DNA from: Rufibacter radiotolerans
GTDB lineage: Bacteria > Bacteroidota > Bacteroidia > Cytophagales > Hymenobacteraceae
DNA: 64,000 nt
Assembly: GCF_001078055.1 (NCBI RefSeq)
Contig: NZ_CP010777.1
Coordinates: forward strand, 2,440,408 to 2,504,407
Direction of reading: 5' to 3'
Shown here: piece after piece, positions 25,758 to 34,418 of the stretch
How the letters are laid out: each line of letters opens with the position of its first letter
How positions within the stretch are numbered: position 1 is the stretch's first letter
Notes under the pieces: model-generated
What the model saw: the letters and a program-made list of their open reading frames with translations, nothing else
Told to the model about the DNA's origin: nothing
The model's database searches: none
Made by a program: the position numbers and the translations under genes

Positions 25758-26597
25758 TTAGGCAGCGGCGGCTTGTTCCTGCTCGCGGTCCTCAATCACC
25801 TTTTTCAACTTCTGGATAGACTGCTTGGCGCGTTCTTCGTCCAGTTTGTTGATGTTCAGGAGCATTTTGGTTTTCTCCTGACGGGTGATCACCGGGTTGT
25901 TAAGCAGGCGGATGATTTCCTCCTTCTGCTTGGCCGTTGCGTACTTCACGTTCGCTTCTTCCTGGCCAGGTTCTGCACTAGGAACAGCGGCTGCTACGGG
26001 AGCAGGAGCTGTCTCTGGCGCATTGTCTGCCGGAACCGCTTTCATGGTCTTCGCCGTGGCAGTTGCTGGCTTCACAACGTGGTCCGCTTTTTGGTCGGTC
26101 ACATTGCCCTGGTAATCCATTTCCTCAGCGGGCGTAGGCTCATAACCGGCGGCTCTTATGATCCAGGCCAGGGCGTTACGGTAAGCTTTACCAATTGCAC
26201 GGGTTTGGGCCATAGACGCAATCGCGTATTCCTGGTAGTATTTGCGGCCCTGTTCTTTGTTAGAACAGATGGCAAAACCGGCACCTACAATCTGCTCCGT
26301 GCGCAGGTTCAGCAAGTTTACCTTCGCCAGGTACTTGATCTCTGTGCTGTCGCTCATGTTGGTCAGCGCATCTACCACCGGAAGAATACCCAGTCTTGAA
26401 CCGGCATACTGCCAGCCCTCCACATTCACGTACTCTTTACCTTGTATGTTCTGGAACAGACGATTCTCCTTGATGAACTTGGCCAAATCAACAGCCAGGT
26501 GCATGGTTTCGTCTGAGCGGGAGATGTCAAAACTCTCGATTTTGCTTTTCTTCACCACTTTATCCTCGTTATTCATTTGATTCACCTTCGTCTGCAT
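25758..26597 (-). CDS. Phage annealing/recombination-like protein of unknown function
   Basis: 279 residues in three parts: a conserved globular N-terminal domain (about 20-165; EYVNVEGWQYAGSRLGI, YAIASMAQTRAIGKAYRNAL, AGYEPTPAEEM), a low-complexity Ala/Pro/Thr linker (about 175-212) and a charged helical C-terminus rich in Lys/Glu/Gln. The SMAQTRAIGKAxR...AGYExTPAEEM pattern is one I recall from phage-borne and chromosomal proteins suspected to assist recombination; I cannot name the family with certainty. It stands alone on the chromosome, with a palindromic site about 110 bp upstream and its own terminator. The start could instead be the second Met at residue 8. Confidence 0.7.
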   Translation of the reverse strand: MQTKVNQMNNEDKVVKKSKIESFDISRSDETMHLAVDLAKFIKENRLFQNIQGKEYVNVEGWQYAGSRLGILPVVDALTNMSDSTEIKYLAKVNLLNLRTEQIVGAGFAICSNKEQGRKYYQEYAIASMAQTRAIGKAYRNALAWIIRAAGYEPTPAEEMDYQGNVTDQKADHVVKPATATAKTMKAVPADNAPETAPAPVAAAVPSAEPGQEEANVKYATAKQKEEIIRLLNNPVITRQEKTKMLLNINKLDEERAKQSIQKLKKVIEDREQEQAAAA

Positions 26598-27598
26598 ATA
26601 TCTTCTAGTTTCAGTTCAGGATAATAACAGACCTAGGTTTGTAATAGTGCCATCTAGCGCTATTTTAACACTAATTAATCTACTTGATTATCAACTAGTT
26701 ACAAGCATTTGCTAAATTATTTTTAGCAAACTCCAACACACTATAAATCAACGCTTTAAACAAAGAAATTAATAGGAGAATTTGATCCCTTAAATGGTAA
26801 GCATGAACGTCTGCTTCCTACAACATCTTTAAATTATTAATTGATAAAAAGGCATGGTTTTTCCAGGGAATCTTCAGATGAAAGCAAGGGACCTAAGGCG
26901 TGGATACAAAATAAAATCTCAGGATCATTGCAAGGAACAGGCCCCTAGCAACTGGAGACACGGACAGGTCAAGCACTGTCCCTACACCAACGCGGCCTAC
27001 TTTCTTGCTGCGGGGCAAGGTCATTGGTACAGACGCTCGCAGGAGCGCGTATTTCGAGGTTTTTGGAGCTAAGGCTTTTCTGCAAACAAGCGGCCTTTCC
27101 CTCCGCCCGCCGGGCGATGCAGGCATCGCAACGGACCGAGCAGCAATAAACTCACCTGCCCTATACCTTGCGGAGGGCCGCCACGCGTAGCCCGAAGCAT
27201 GGGCAGGGGCAAGCAGCGGCTATCCAAACAGCAACGGCGTAAGCTCCCTACGCAGCAGAGGACGGTTGCCCGGTGGTACTGAAATGAGGCCCCGCCTGTT
27301 TGAGCGGCAGCGAGTTCGGGGCTTCTTGATTCTTTTGGTTACTTTTCTCATCAAGGAGAAAAGTGACAAACGGCAGCCGGGCGAAGGGAATGATAAAGTT
27401 GAAGGAAGAGAATAGGAAGTAAAGGCGCAATGGCAGATGGAGAAGCAGTCTGGGTCGTTGGTGAGAACACCAACAACGGCGAGATGGCTCAATCGCAAAT
27501 AAGAAAGTCACGGAAGTAAAACCACGCCTTAGTCAAAGACTACCTAGAACGGCATCAAACGTCAATTTTAAAACTTAAAAAGAAGGAAAAGCCTATTC
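26598..27598. other. 1-kb non-coding region
   Basis: The left part is AT-rich and holds the 26708-26730 palindrome. From about 27000 to 27400 it becomes GC-rich, with small hairpins (GCGATGC/GCATCGC near 27113-27129; GTTACTTTTCTC/GAGAAAAGTGAC at 27338-27367) and short open frames that do not look like protein. It resembles decayed or repeat-derived DNA; I see no gene. Confidence 0.6.
26708..26730. promoter_or_regulatory. Perfect 9-bp inverted repeat (candidate operator)
   Basis: TTTGCTAAA, TTATT, TTTAGCAAA. Two perfect 9-bp half sites with a 5-bp spacer lie in AT-rich DNA about 110 bp upstream of the minus-strand gene at 26597. It fits a dimeric regulator site. Confidence 0.45.
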
Positions 27599-28288
27599 CT
27601 ACACCACTTCCTCCGGCTGCAGCAAATACCCATCTTTCATGGTAAGCTTCCGGTCCGCCATATCTGCGAGGGCAGGATTATGGGTCACAATCACAAACGT
27701 CTGGCCCAGGTCTTTGCGGAGGTTAAAGAAGATCTGGTGCAGTTCATCGGCGTTCTTGGAGTCCAGGTTACCGGATGGTTCATCGGCGAAGATGAGTTTG
27801 GGGGAATTGATGAGGGCTCGGGCGACGGCGGTGCGTTGCTGCTCGCCACCGCTCATCTGGGAGGGTTTGTGGTCCAGGCGGTCGGCGAGGCCCAGCATGG
27901 TGAGCAGTTCTTTGGCGCGGGTCTCCACTTCCTTTTCGTCGCGGTCGGCCAGGAAGCCGGGGAGACAGACGTTTTCCAAGGCGGTGAACTCGGGAAGCAG
28001 GTTATGAAACTGGAAGATGAAGCCAATGTTGCGGTTCCTGAAACGGGCCACCTCTTTGTTGCTCATACTTGATATCTTCTGGCCGTGCAGGTACACCTCG
28101 CCGGCGTCAGGCGCATCTAAGGTGCCCAGCAAATGCAGGAGCGTGCTTTTCCCGGCACCGGAAGCGCCCACAATGGCCACCACTTCGGCTTCGCCAATGG
28201 AGAGGTCAATGCCTTTCAGGACTGGTAACTTGCCGTAAGATTTAAACAGCCCGCGGGCCTCCAACAAAACTGGTTTCTCTGCGCTCAT
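27599..28288 (-). CDS. ABC transporter ATP-binding protein, LolD/MacB-type
   Basis: A 229-residue ATPase: Walker A VGASGAGKST (about 36-45), Q-loop FIFQFHNLLPEF, signature MSGGEQQR, Walker B LIFADEPSGNLD and switch His in IVTHNPALA. FQFHNLLPEFTALENVCLP and DEPSGNLDSKNADELHQIF are typical of LolD, which with LolC/E releases lipoproteins from the inner membrane. The partner permease is not adjacent, as is common in Bacteroidota, so a MacB-like role is possible. It is divergent from the GH113-like gene. Confidence 0.88.
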   Translation of the reverse strand: MSAEKPVLLEARGLFKSYGKLPVLKGIDLSIGEAEVVAIVGASGAGKSTLLHLLGTLDAPDAGEVYLHGQKISSMSNKEVARFRNRNIGFIFQFHNLLPEFTALENVCLPGFLADRDEKEVETRAKELLTMLGLADRLDHKPSQMSGGEQQRTAVARALINSPKLIFADEPSGNLDSKNADELHQIFFNLRKDLGQTFVIVTHNPALADMADRKLTMKDGYLLQPEEVV

Positions 28289-28421
28289 GTACTACAAAAC
28301 AATAAGGAAGGGAGGTCATTTGCAACCTGCCTGTGAAATTAACCCCTCCCCCCTCAACGGCCGGGCTGCTTTTAAAGTTATTTCCGGCGCTAGCCTATCT
28401 CCCTAGCCAAGGAACTCAAAA

Positions 28422-28463
28422 GCTGTTTTAGGGCCGTTTTCGGGAAAACAGGCCTAAAACAGC
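28422..28463. repeat. Dispersed palindrome copy 11
   Basis: GCTGTTTTAGGGCCGTTTT, loop CGGG, AAAACAGGCCTAAAACAGC; near-perfect. It lies in the divergent region upstream of both lolD and the GH113-like gene, an exception to the usual 3'-end placement. Confidence 0.88.
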
Positions 28464-28526
28464 CCTACTCCTTTTCTGGCTGAAAACCGGCAAAACCCGT
28501 ATCTTTCTGGATATAACTAAGTGCCT

Positions 28527-29573
28527 ATGAAGTCTTTCCTGTGGTTGATATACGCGTGCCTGATGCTGCAACTGGTGGCCTGCCAGTCGGCGCCCTCGCA
28601 GCCTATGCCTGGCATGCCGCTGTTACGGGGTGTGAACTGGGTGGCCGCCGATACGGTGACGCTGGAGCAGTTGCAAAACTTGAAAGACCATGGGGTGGAA
28701 TGGATAGCGCAGACGCCGTTTGGCTGGCAGAAGGCCCATGATCAACCCGACCTCGCCTTCAGCAGCAAGCGCGGGTACTGGGGCGAGCGGGACGCCGGAC
28801 TCATCCAGACCACCTTGCTAGCCCGCTCATTGGGCATCAAAACGCTACTGAAACCGCACATCTGGCTTAGGAGCAACCAAAGCGGCGCCTGGGTGGGCAC
28901 CATCAAAATGAATTCAGAAGCAGACTGGCAGGCGTGGTTCAAGAATTACCGCACCATGCTGCTCCACTACGCGCGGCTCGCTGATTCCCTGCAGATAGAA
29001 GGCCTCTGCATTGGAACCGAATTGCACCTCACCGTCACCGAGAAACCGGAGGAATGGCGCAAACTGATCAAAGACGTACGGCAGGTGTACCGCGGCCAGC
29101 TTACCTACGCCGCCAACTGGAACGAGGAATACGAAGACGTGCCTTTCTGGGATGAGCTGGATTTTATTGGCGTGCAGGCCTATTTCCCGCTCAGCAAAGC
29201 AACTGCCCCTCCCCTGGCCACGTTGCTGGACTCTTGGAAACCCCACGTGCGGGCCCTGGAAAAGCTGCAGCGCAAGTTCAATAAACCCGTGGTGTTCACC
29301 GAGGTAGGCTACCGCAACATTCCGCACGCGGCCGCCGAGCCCTGGACCTGGCCCGCGCGCGGCGAGCAGACCGAGCCCGAAGACCCTGCCACGCAGGAAC
29401 GGCTCTATGAGGCCATGTACCGCACCTTCTGGCATAAACCCTGGTTCAGGGGCACGTTCATCTGGAAATGGTACCCGGCGGTACGCACCTCGGGCCGCGC
29501 CCGTCGCGATTTTACGCCCCAGGGCCTGCCGGCAGCCAGGGTGATGGCCCGGTATTACCAGCAAGGCAATTAA
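28527..29573 (+). CDS. Glycoside hydrolase family 113-like lipoprotein
   Basis: 348 residues from ATG 28527, preferred over GTG 28521. The lipobox LVAC (Cys about 19) predicts a lipoprotein. The body is a TIM barrel: LRGVNWVAAD, VEWIAQTPFGWQ, KTLLKPHIWLR, LCIGTEL (candidate acid/base Glu about 165), FIGVQAYFPL, VVFTEVGYRN (candidate nucleophile Glu about 259) and GTFIWKWYPA. The two strand-end Glu residues fit clan GH-A, and the pattern matches GH113, whose known members are beta-mannanases. The substrate here is not established. A TATCTTTC -7-like element lies at 28500-28507. Confidence 0.82.
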   Translation: MKSFLWLIYACLMLQLVACQSAPSQPMPGMPLLRGVNWVAADTVTLEQLQNLKDHGVEWIAQTPFGWQKAHDQPDLAFSSKRGYWGERDAGLIQTTLLARSLGIKTLLKPHIWLRSNQSGAWVGTIKMNSEADWQAWFKNYRTMLLHYARLADSLQIEGLCIGTELHLTVTEKPEEWRKLIKDVRQVYRGQLTYAANWNEEYEDVPFWDELDFIGVQAYFPLSKATAPPLATLLDSWKPHVRALEKLQRKFNKPVVFTEVGYRNIPHAAAEPWTWPARGEQTEPEDPATQERLYEAMYRTFWHKPWFRGTFIWKWYPAVRTSGRARRDFTPQGLPAARVMARYYQQGN

Positions 29574-29589
29574 ACATATCTGGGGCAAC

Positions 29590-29620
29590 TTTGAAAAGTA
29601 AGCCGTAAACCTTACTTTCG
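29590..29620 (+). promoter_or_regulatory. sucC promoter
   Basis: TTTG (29590-29593), a 19-bp spacer, then TACTTTCG (29613-29620), close to the Bacteroidota TTTG-N19-TAnnTTTG consensus. The sucC start is 27 bp downstream. Confidence 0.65.
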
Positions 29621-29647
29621 TGCACCTAAAATCATCAACCTAACCTC

Positions 29648-30847
29648 ATGAATATACACGAGTACCAGGCGAAAGACATTCTGAAACGCTACGGCGTAAG
29701 AATTCAGGAAGGCATAGTAGCGGAAACCCCTGAAGAGGCGGTAGCGGCTGCCAAGCGTTTAACCGAGGAAACCGGCACTGGCTGGCACGTGATCAAAGCC
29801 CAGATTCATGCGGGCGGTCGCGGTAAAGGCGGCGGGGTGAAACTGGCCAAGAACCTGGAGCAGGTGAAAGAAATTGCCGGCCAGATCTTAGGCATGCAGT
29901 TGATTACGCACCAAACCGGCCCCGAGGGCAAAAAAGTAAATAAGGTATTGGTAGCCCAGGACGTGTACTACCCTGGTGACTCTGAGCCGAAAGAATATTA
30001 CGTATCTATCTTGTTAGATAGAGCCAAAGGCCAAAACGTGATCATGGCGTCTACTGAAGGCGGTATGGACATTGAAGAAGTAGCGGAGCATACACCGGAG
30101 AAAATCTTCAAGGAGTGGATTGACCCAGCAGTTGGTCTTCGTCCGTTCCAGGCCAACAAGATTGCCTTTGCTTTTGGTTTGCAGGGCGAGGCGTTCAAGG
30201 AGTTTGTAAAGTTCCTGAACAGCCTGTACAACGCGTATGTAGACACAGACGCTTCTATGTTTGAGATCAACCCGGTGTTGAAGACCTCAGACAACAAGAT
30301 TCTGGCGGTAGACGGCAAGGTAGACTTAGACGACAACGCTCTGTTCCGTCACAAAGACCTGGCTGACCTGCGCGACTTAGCCGAGGAAGATCCTTTGGAA
30401 GTAGAGGCGAGCAAAAGCAACCTGAACTATGTGAAGCTGGACGGTAACGTGGGCTGTATGGTGAACGGTGCTGGTCTGGCCATGGCCACCATGGACATTA
30501 TCAAGCTTTCTGGCGGTGAGCCGGCTAACTTCCTGGACGTAGGGGGTGGGGCCAACGCGCAGACCGTAGAAGCCGGTTTCCGTTTGATCCTGCAGGACCC
30601 TAACGTGAAAGCCATCCTGATCAACATCTTCGGGGGTATTGTGCGTTGCGACCGTGTAGCCAATGGTGTGGTAGAGGCTTACAAGAACATTGGGACTATC
30701 AACGTTCCTATCATTGTTCGTCTGCAAGGAACCAACGCCGAGGAAGGTGCCCGTATCATTGACGAGTCTGGCCTGAAAGTTTACTCTGCCGTGTTGCTGA
30801 AAGACGCTGCGCAGAAAGTGAAAGACGTATTGGCAGAAATGGCATAA
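29648..30847 (+). CDS. sucC: Succinyl-CoA ligase (ADP-forming) subunit beta
   Basis: A 399-residue TCA-cycle enzyme subunit of normal length. It has an ATP-grasp N-terminal domain ([32 protein letters not shown]) and a CoA-ligase C-terminal domain ([56 protein letters not shown]). With SucD it couples succinyl-CoA cleavage to ATP synthesis in the cytoplasm. sucD is not adjacent, unlike in many bacteria; sucC has its own promoter and terminator here. Confidence 0.98.
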   Translation: MNIHEYQAKDILKRYGVRIQEGIVAETPEEAVAAAKRLTEETGTGWHVIKAQIHAGGRGKGGGVKLAKNLEQVKEIAGQILGMQLITHQTGPEGKKVNKVLVAQDVYYPGDSEPKEYYVSILLDRAKGQNVIMASTEGGMDIEEVAEHTPEKIFKEWIDPAVGLRPFQANKIAFAFGLQGEAFKEFVKFLNSLYNAYVDTDASMFEINPVLKTSDNKILAVDGKVDLDDNALFRHKDLADLRDLAEEDPLEVEASKSNLNYVKLDGNVGCMVNGAGLAMATMDIIKLSGGEPANFLDVGGGANAQTVEAGFRLILQDPNVKAILINIFGGIVRCDRVANGVVEAYKNIGTINVPIIVRLQGTNAEEGARIIDESGLKVYSAVLLKDAAQKVKDVLAEMA

Positions 30848-30868
30848 GCTATCCTGTTTAAGATACTT

Positions 30869-30902
30869 AAAAAGGCTTCCTGGCAACGGGAAGTCTTTTT
30901 TT
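30869..30902 (+). terminator. Terminator after sucC
   Basis: AAAAAGGCTTCC pairs with GGAAGTCTTTTT (one G-U) around a 7-9 base loop, followed by further T residues. Confidence 0.8.
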
Positions 30903-30960
30903 GTGAGGTACATGCAACCTTCAGGCCTTAGAGAGAGTCGTTTCAGAAAACCTATCTACT

Positions 30961-31803
30961 ATGAAAAAGCAAACCCTTCTCATGTTCTGTCTGGCTTCTG
31001 TTTTAAGTGTAGGCTTCTCCCCTACCTTGCAGGCCCAGGACGCAATGCCCTACCTGAAAGTTATCTCCTTTGACCGCGCCCCCCAGCTGAAGCCCGTGTA
31101 CCAGAAAAGCGCCCCGGACAATGCCTACCTTACCCAGCTCCGGAACACCTATCAGTTAGACAAAATCATTGCCGGTAAAAAAACCGATTTTGATAAGGTG
31201 AAAGCCATCTGCGGATGGGCCAGGCAGCGGTGGGAACACAACGGCGTGAACACGCCCCTCAAAAATGATCCTATCTCTATTCTGGAGGAAGCCGCCACTG
31301 GCAAGAGTTTCAGGTGCGTAGAATACGGCATTGTGGTGAGCGGCGCTTTAAATGCCGTGGGCATACCGGCCAGAACGTTGGCCCTGAAGATGGAGCACGC
31401 CGATACGGTGTCCTTCGGGGCGGGGCACGTGGTGGCCGAAGCTTATTTGCGCGACCAGAAAAAGTGGGTGATGGTAGACGGTCAGTTTAACGTCATTCCT
31501 ATGCTCAAAGACACTCCCTTGAATGCCGTAGAGTTACAGCAGGCCCTGGCCACCGGGGCACCAGACCTGAAGGTGGTCTCGTTCTCTGGCACCAAAGCCG
31601 CCGATTACTTCCCCTGGATTGCGCCTTACCTGTTTTACTTCAATACCCGCCTGGACAACCGCTTTGGCGTGGAGCGAGGGCCAAACAGCATCATGCTGGT
31701 ACCCAAAGGCGCCAAGAACCTTACGGTCTTCCAGAAAACCTTGCCCATCCAGGACATGGCCTACACGCACTCTCTGGCAGACTTCTACCCAGCCATGAAG
31801 TAA
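30961..31803 (+). CDS. Transglutaminase-like periplasmic protein
   Basis: 280 residues with a signal peptide (cleavage near LQAQ). The transglutaminase/papain-like triad is visible: Cys119 in FRCVEYG, His156 in GAGHVVAEAY and Asp173 in VMVDGQF. In bacteria such domains are mostly peptidases or amidases in the envelope, sometimes cross-linkers. The C-terminal third (about 190-280) has no motif I know. It lies 113 bp after sucC, past a terminator, and so is probably transcribed separately. Confidence 0.85.
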   Translation: MKKQTLLMFCLASVLSVGFSPTLQAQDAMPYLKVISFDRAPQLKPVYQKSAPDNAYLTQLRNTYQLDKIIAGKKTDFDKVKAICGWARQRWEHNGVNTPLKNDPISILEEAATGKSFRCVEYGIVVSGALNAVGIPARTLALKMEHADTVSFGAGHVVAEAYLRDQKKWVMVDGQFNVIPMLKDTPLNAVELQQALATGAPDLKVVSFSGTKAADYFPWIAPYLFYFNTRLDNRFGVERGPNSIMLVPKGAKNLTVFQKTLPIQDMAYTHSLADFYPAMK

Positions 31804-31900
31804 ACCAAAAAGGAAGACTACCCAATGAAATCGCTTGGCAAGCAAGTCTGCTCTTAAAAAGTAACTTCATCCAGATAAATCTGACCCAGTTCTAAAAAGA

Positions 31901-31937
31901 AAAAACGGGAGCCCCTTTTCAGGGAGCTCCCGTTTTT
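31901..31937. terminator. Bidirectional terminator
   Basis: AAAAACGGGAGC (31901-31912) pairs perfectly with GCTCCCGTTTTT (31926-31937). It lies between the convergent transglutaminase-like gene and ohr. Confidence 0.88.
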
Positions 31938-31938
31938 G

Positions 31939-31972
31939 TTGCCTTTTGGCTAAAACAGGCCCAAAACGGCAA
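31939..31972. repeat. Dispersed palindrome copy 12 (shortened)
   Basis: TTGCCTTTTGG pairs with CCAAAACGGCAA; the inner left arm appears deleted. It ends 2 bp downstream of the ohr stop codon (minus strand). Confidence 0.75.
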
Positions 31973-31974
31973 GT

Positions 31975-32394
31975 CTAGTTCAACACGTTTAGTTGCACGT
32001 CTATGTTGCCGCGAGTACCCACAGAATATGGGCACACCTGGTGGGCCTGCTCTACCAGTTCCATGGCTTTCTCTTTGTCTACGCCGTCAATCTTCACGTC
32101 TAACTGCACAGACAGGCCGTAGCCGGCGTTTTCAAACTGGTCAAGGCCTACGTGGGCGGTTACGGTAGACTTTTCATCCAGGCGTATTTTTTGCTTGCTG
32201 GCCACCAGCATTAAGGCGCTCTGGAAACAGGCGGCGTACCCTGCCGCAAATAATTGCTCTGGGTTGGTGGCGCCGCCGTTTCCGCCCAGGCCTTCAGGTA
32301 AACGGACCGGCATGTCTAAGATGCCATCATTTGATTTTACATGGCCGGTGCGGCCTCCGGTTGCGGTTACCTCCGCGGTATACACTCTCTTCAT
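31975..32394 (-). CDS. ohr: Organic hydroperoxide resistance protein Ohr
   Basis: A 139-residue OsmC/Ohr-family peroxidase. The two catalytic Cys are present: Cys56 in GYAACFQSAL and Cys121 in HQVCPYSVGTRGN. NPEQLFAAGYAACF is characteristic of Ohr rather than OsmC. It reduces organic hydroperoxides using lipoylated or thiol donors in the cytoplasm. No ohrR gene is adjacent. Confidence 0.95.
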   Translation of the reverse strand: MKRVYTAEVTATGGRTGHVKSNDGILDMPVRLPEGLGGNGGATNPEQLFAAGYAACFQSALMLVASKQKIRLDEKSTVTAHVGLDQFENAGYGLSVQLDVKIDGVDKEKAMELVEQAHQVCPYSVGTRGNIDVQLNVLN

Positions 32395-32480
32395 AGTCTT
32401 GCGCTTTAAGAATTGAAAACTCGTTCTCTTCTAAACTGATTTACCTTTAAATTGTTCTTAGGTCTATCTACCGGCGCACT

Positions 32481-32518
32481 CGTTTTAGAGGTGTTTTTGG
32501 GAAAACAGGCAAAAAACG
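32481..32518. repeat. Dispersed palindrome copy 13 (degenerate)
   Basis: CGTTTTAGAGGTGTTTT and GAAAACAGGCAAAAAACG keep the family layout with mismatches. It lies upstream of both ohr and the tRNA. Confidence 0.65.
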
Positions 32519-32529
32519 CCAAATGCCCC

Positions 32530-32560
32530 TTTCAAACTACCCTGGCATTTCCTACATTTG
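32530..32560 (+). promoter_or_regulatory. tRNA-Arg promoter
   Basis: TTTC (32530-32533), a 19-bp spacer, then TACATTTG (32553-32560), a full match to TAnnTTTG, 14 bp before the tRNA 5' end. It has the same spacing as the sucC promoter. Confidence 0.75.
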
Positions 32561-32574
32561 CACTCGCAATACCA

Positions 32575-32649
32575 GGCCGCGTAGTACAACGGATAGTATT
32601 GGAGTTTCCGAAGCTCTCGATCCAGGTTCGATTCCTGGCGCGGCCACCA
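32575..32649 (+). tRNA. tRNA-Arg (anticodon CCG), CCA encoded
   Basis: Acceptor arms GGCCGCG (32575-32581) and CGCGGCC (32639-32645) pair fully, followed by discriminator A and an encoded CCA. The D arm is GTAC/GTAT, the anticodon stem GGAGT/GCTCT with loop TTCCGAA (anticodon CCG, reading CGG), and the T arm CCAGG-TTCGATT-CCTGG. Folded by eye. Confidence 0.92.
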
Positions 32650-32655
32650 AGCTTG

Positions 32656-32695
32656 AAAAGCCCTCTCCGCTGGATGCTGAGAGGGCTTTTTGTTT
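32656..32695 (+). terminator. Terminator after tRNA-Arg
   Basis: AAAAGCCCTCTC (32656-32667) pairs with GAGAGGGCTTTT (32679-32690), followed by TGTTTT. Confidence 0.88.
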
Positions 32696-33046
32696 TAGAA
32701 GGTTCGGAAATACCTTGGACACCGTTCTATAATAAACGGCCACGTATCAGGGTTCTCTTCCCCCTTGCAAGCCTTCTATGCCAGCTCTTTCCACAGGCAA
32801 TCCTTATTGGACTTGGAGGAGCTAATGCATCCCTTCAATCCTCCTTGCTTAATTAGTTTTATAATTAAATGAGTATTTTTTCATTTCTTGCGTACTAATA
32901 CTACTACTCCCCGCCAACTCTATGGCGGGCTTTACACTTTGCCTCTTTTGGTCCGCGCTTTCTATAATAAAGCACCCATAAGAAGAGGCTTGGGAGTCAG
33001 AGGTTATCCCTTCGGCCCATTTCCTTTCCTCCCTTCAACCTTACCA

Positions 33047-33448
33047 ATGATAAAATTAGATTTGATCATGGTCGTAGAAGACGACCCTTCCGCCATTTTC
33101 CTTGCCCACCGCGTCCTCACGAAAAGTGTAATTGCTGAAAAGTTCTGTACCGCCCGAAACGGGATACAGGCGCTGAGTTGCCTCCAGAGTCACTGCGGCG
33201 CTCCAGATTATCATCATGAGTTACCTTCTCTTATTCTCCTGGACATCAACATGCCCTACATGGATGGATTTGAATTCCTACTTGAGCTTGACCTTCTAAA
33301 GCTCAACACAAGGCCTCTGGTGGTCATGTTATCCTCCTCCCAAAAAAAAGAGGACGAACACAAAGCCCTCCAACTCAAAGCAGATGCCTACCTTAGAAAA
33401 CCGCTCAAAATAGAGGAGCTTAATGAGTTCCTCTCCAAGACGCTTTAA
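33047..33448 (+). CDS. Single-domain response regulator (receiver only)
   Basis: 133 residues from ATG 33047, chosen because the longer open frame adds 53 residues that do not look like protein. It has the acidic pair EDD (11-13), phospho-acceptor Asp66 in LLDINMP, the Ser of MLSSS and Lys in LRKPL. There is no output domain, so it should act through protein contact (CheY- or Rcp1-like). No kinase lies next to it. Its partner could be one of the PAS kinases further along, but this is a guess. Confidence 0.88.
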   Translation: MIKLDLIMVVEDDPSAIFLAHRVLTKSVIAEKFCTARNGIQALSCLQSHCGAPDYHHELPSLILLDINMPYMDGFEFLLELDLLKLNTRPLVVMLSSSQKKEDEHKALQLKADAYLRKPLKIEELNEFLSKTL

Positions 33449-33798
33449 CACCCATTGGATTTGGATTTTACCTCAGGCTTCAGTCTCTATTGACCTGAAT
33501 AGTTTTGCTTGGGGCTGCTTTTAGGACAAATTGAGGCATTGCCCCATCATGATGTCAAAAGATAAAGAGTCTCTGCCAGAGAAAATTTCAATAAGAATGT
33601 TCTAGGTATAGAAGCGGTAATTTAAGAGTAGAAAATCCTTCCTGACCATGGCCAGGAAGGATTTTTGTTTTGGTGATCACCTAAGTCTACTGCTTTTCCC
33701 CTATCTTGTTAAGGAATTATCTTTAACGGTCATCAGCCTTACAACGCTCCTTGCACCTGGCATAAGAAAAGTTCTTAGCACCAATAACCAAAGCACCC
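33449..33798. other. Intergenic region
   Basis: Holds a terminator (33632-33665). Otherwise no feature is supported; a weak string near 33503 resembles the dispersed palindrome but does not pair. Confidence 0.6.
33632..33665. terminator. Terminator hairpin
   Basis: AAAATCCTTCCTG (33632-33644) pairs perfectly with CAGGAAGGATTTT (33653-33665), 8-base loop. It may serve the receiver gene ending at 33448. Confidence 0.82.
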
Positions 33799-34119
33799 AT
33801 GTCAGAGAAGGAGAACGGGAAGGAGAAGCTGCGGCTGCTCCTGGAGGAATTTAATTTGCTGCAGGAAGATGAGAAAGTGAGCATGCCCGTTCTGCTGCAG
33901 AAAGTAGAAAGCGTGTTGCAGGTGCTCCGGTCCCTGGGCACAGACGGGTATACCGAAGACCAGACCCATCACATTGTCAATTACTGCAAGCTCAAGATGA
34001 AGTACGCCCGCAAACAGATTGAAAACGGCGACGTGGAAGAAGGGCTGCAGTTCGCAAAGTCGGTGATCAGTTATTACTTGAAAGAGGCCAGCGCCCCGGA
34101 AACCACTCTGGAGAATTAG
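33799..34119 (+). CDS. Small helical hypothetical protein (106 aa)
   Basis: An acidic, almost entirely helical protein (KEKLRLLLEEFNLLQEDEKVSMPVLLQKVESVLQ..., ARKQIENGDVEEGLQFAKSVI). The second half resembles a single TPR-like helix pair, but there is no full repeat. No signal peptide or membrane segment. I recognise no family. The ATG at 33799 follows a normal spacing and codon use matches neighbouring genes, so it is likely real. Confidence 0.65.
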   Translation: MSEKENGKEKLRLLLEEFNLLQEDEKVSMPVLLQKVESVLQVLRSLGTDGYTEDQTHHIVNYCKLKMKYARKQIENGDVEEGLQFAKSVISYYLKEASAPETTLEN

Positions 34120-34418
34120 CGCACCCTCCCAGAAGCCAGAAAAATAGAACCTTAATCACCCTGGCCACCCCATTCCTTTTAAGCGGAAAGATAACGGCAG
34201 CCAGCGTTCTGGGCCCGGGGTCACCTTCACCGTCTATTTTCCTTGCTTACCCTCTCCCCTGCCCAAGCATTTGTATAAACTGGTGGGCCATTTTTCCTCT
34301 ACCCTATTGTCACCCTGGTTGCTTTAAAAAGTATACGCTTTTTAATATATTGTTGGGAATTTACGGGCCCTTATGCTGGCTTTACCTTGAACCAACCATT
34401 AAAAACAACCTACCCTTT

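Larger units (their letters stand above)
32395..33046. other. Region around tRNA-Arg
   Basis: Contains palindrome copy 13, the tRNA-Arg with its promoter and terminator, and about 350 bp of unassigned sequence before the receiver gene. An open frame upstream of that gene (from 32888) does not look like protein. No integrase or duplicated tRNA end is visible. Confidence 0.65.

Noticed and set aside
26854..27511. Several short open frames in the 26.6-27.6 kb gap
   Set aside because: They overlap on both strands, have low-complexity translations and no family pattern; treated as non-coding.
32888..33046. N-terminal extension of the receiver at 33047
   Set aside because: The extra 53 residues are rich in Arg/Gly/Pro and do not match any receiver; ATG 33047 gives a normal single-domain regulator.
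32575..33046. tRNA-Arg as an integration site
   Set aside because: No integrase, no repeated tRNA 3' end and no foreign-looking gene block downstream.
33503..33540. Possible further palindrome copy
   Set aside because: GTTTTGCTTGGGGCTGCTTTT has a left-arm resemblance, but the right arm does not pair.
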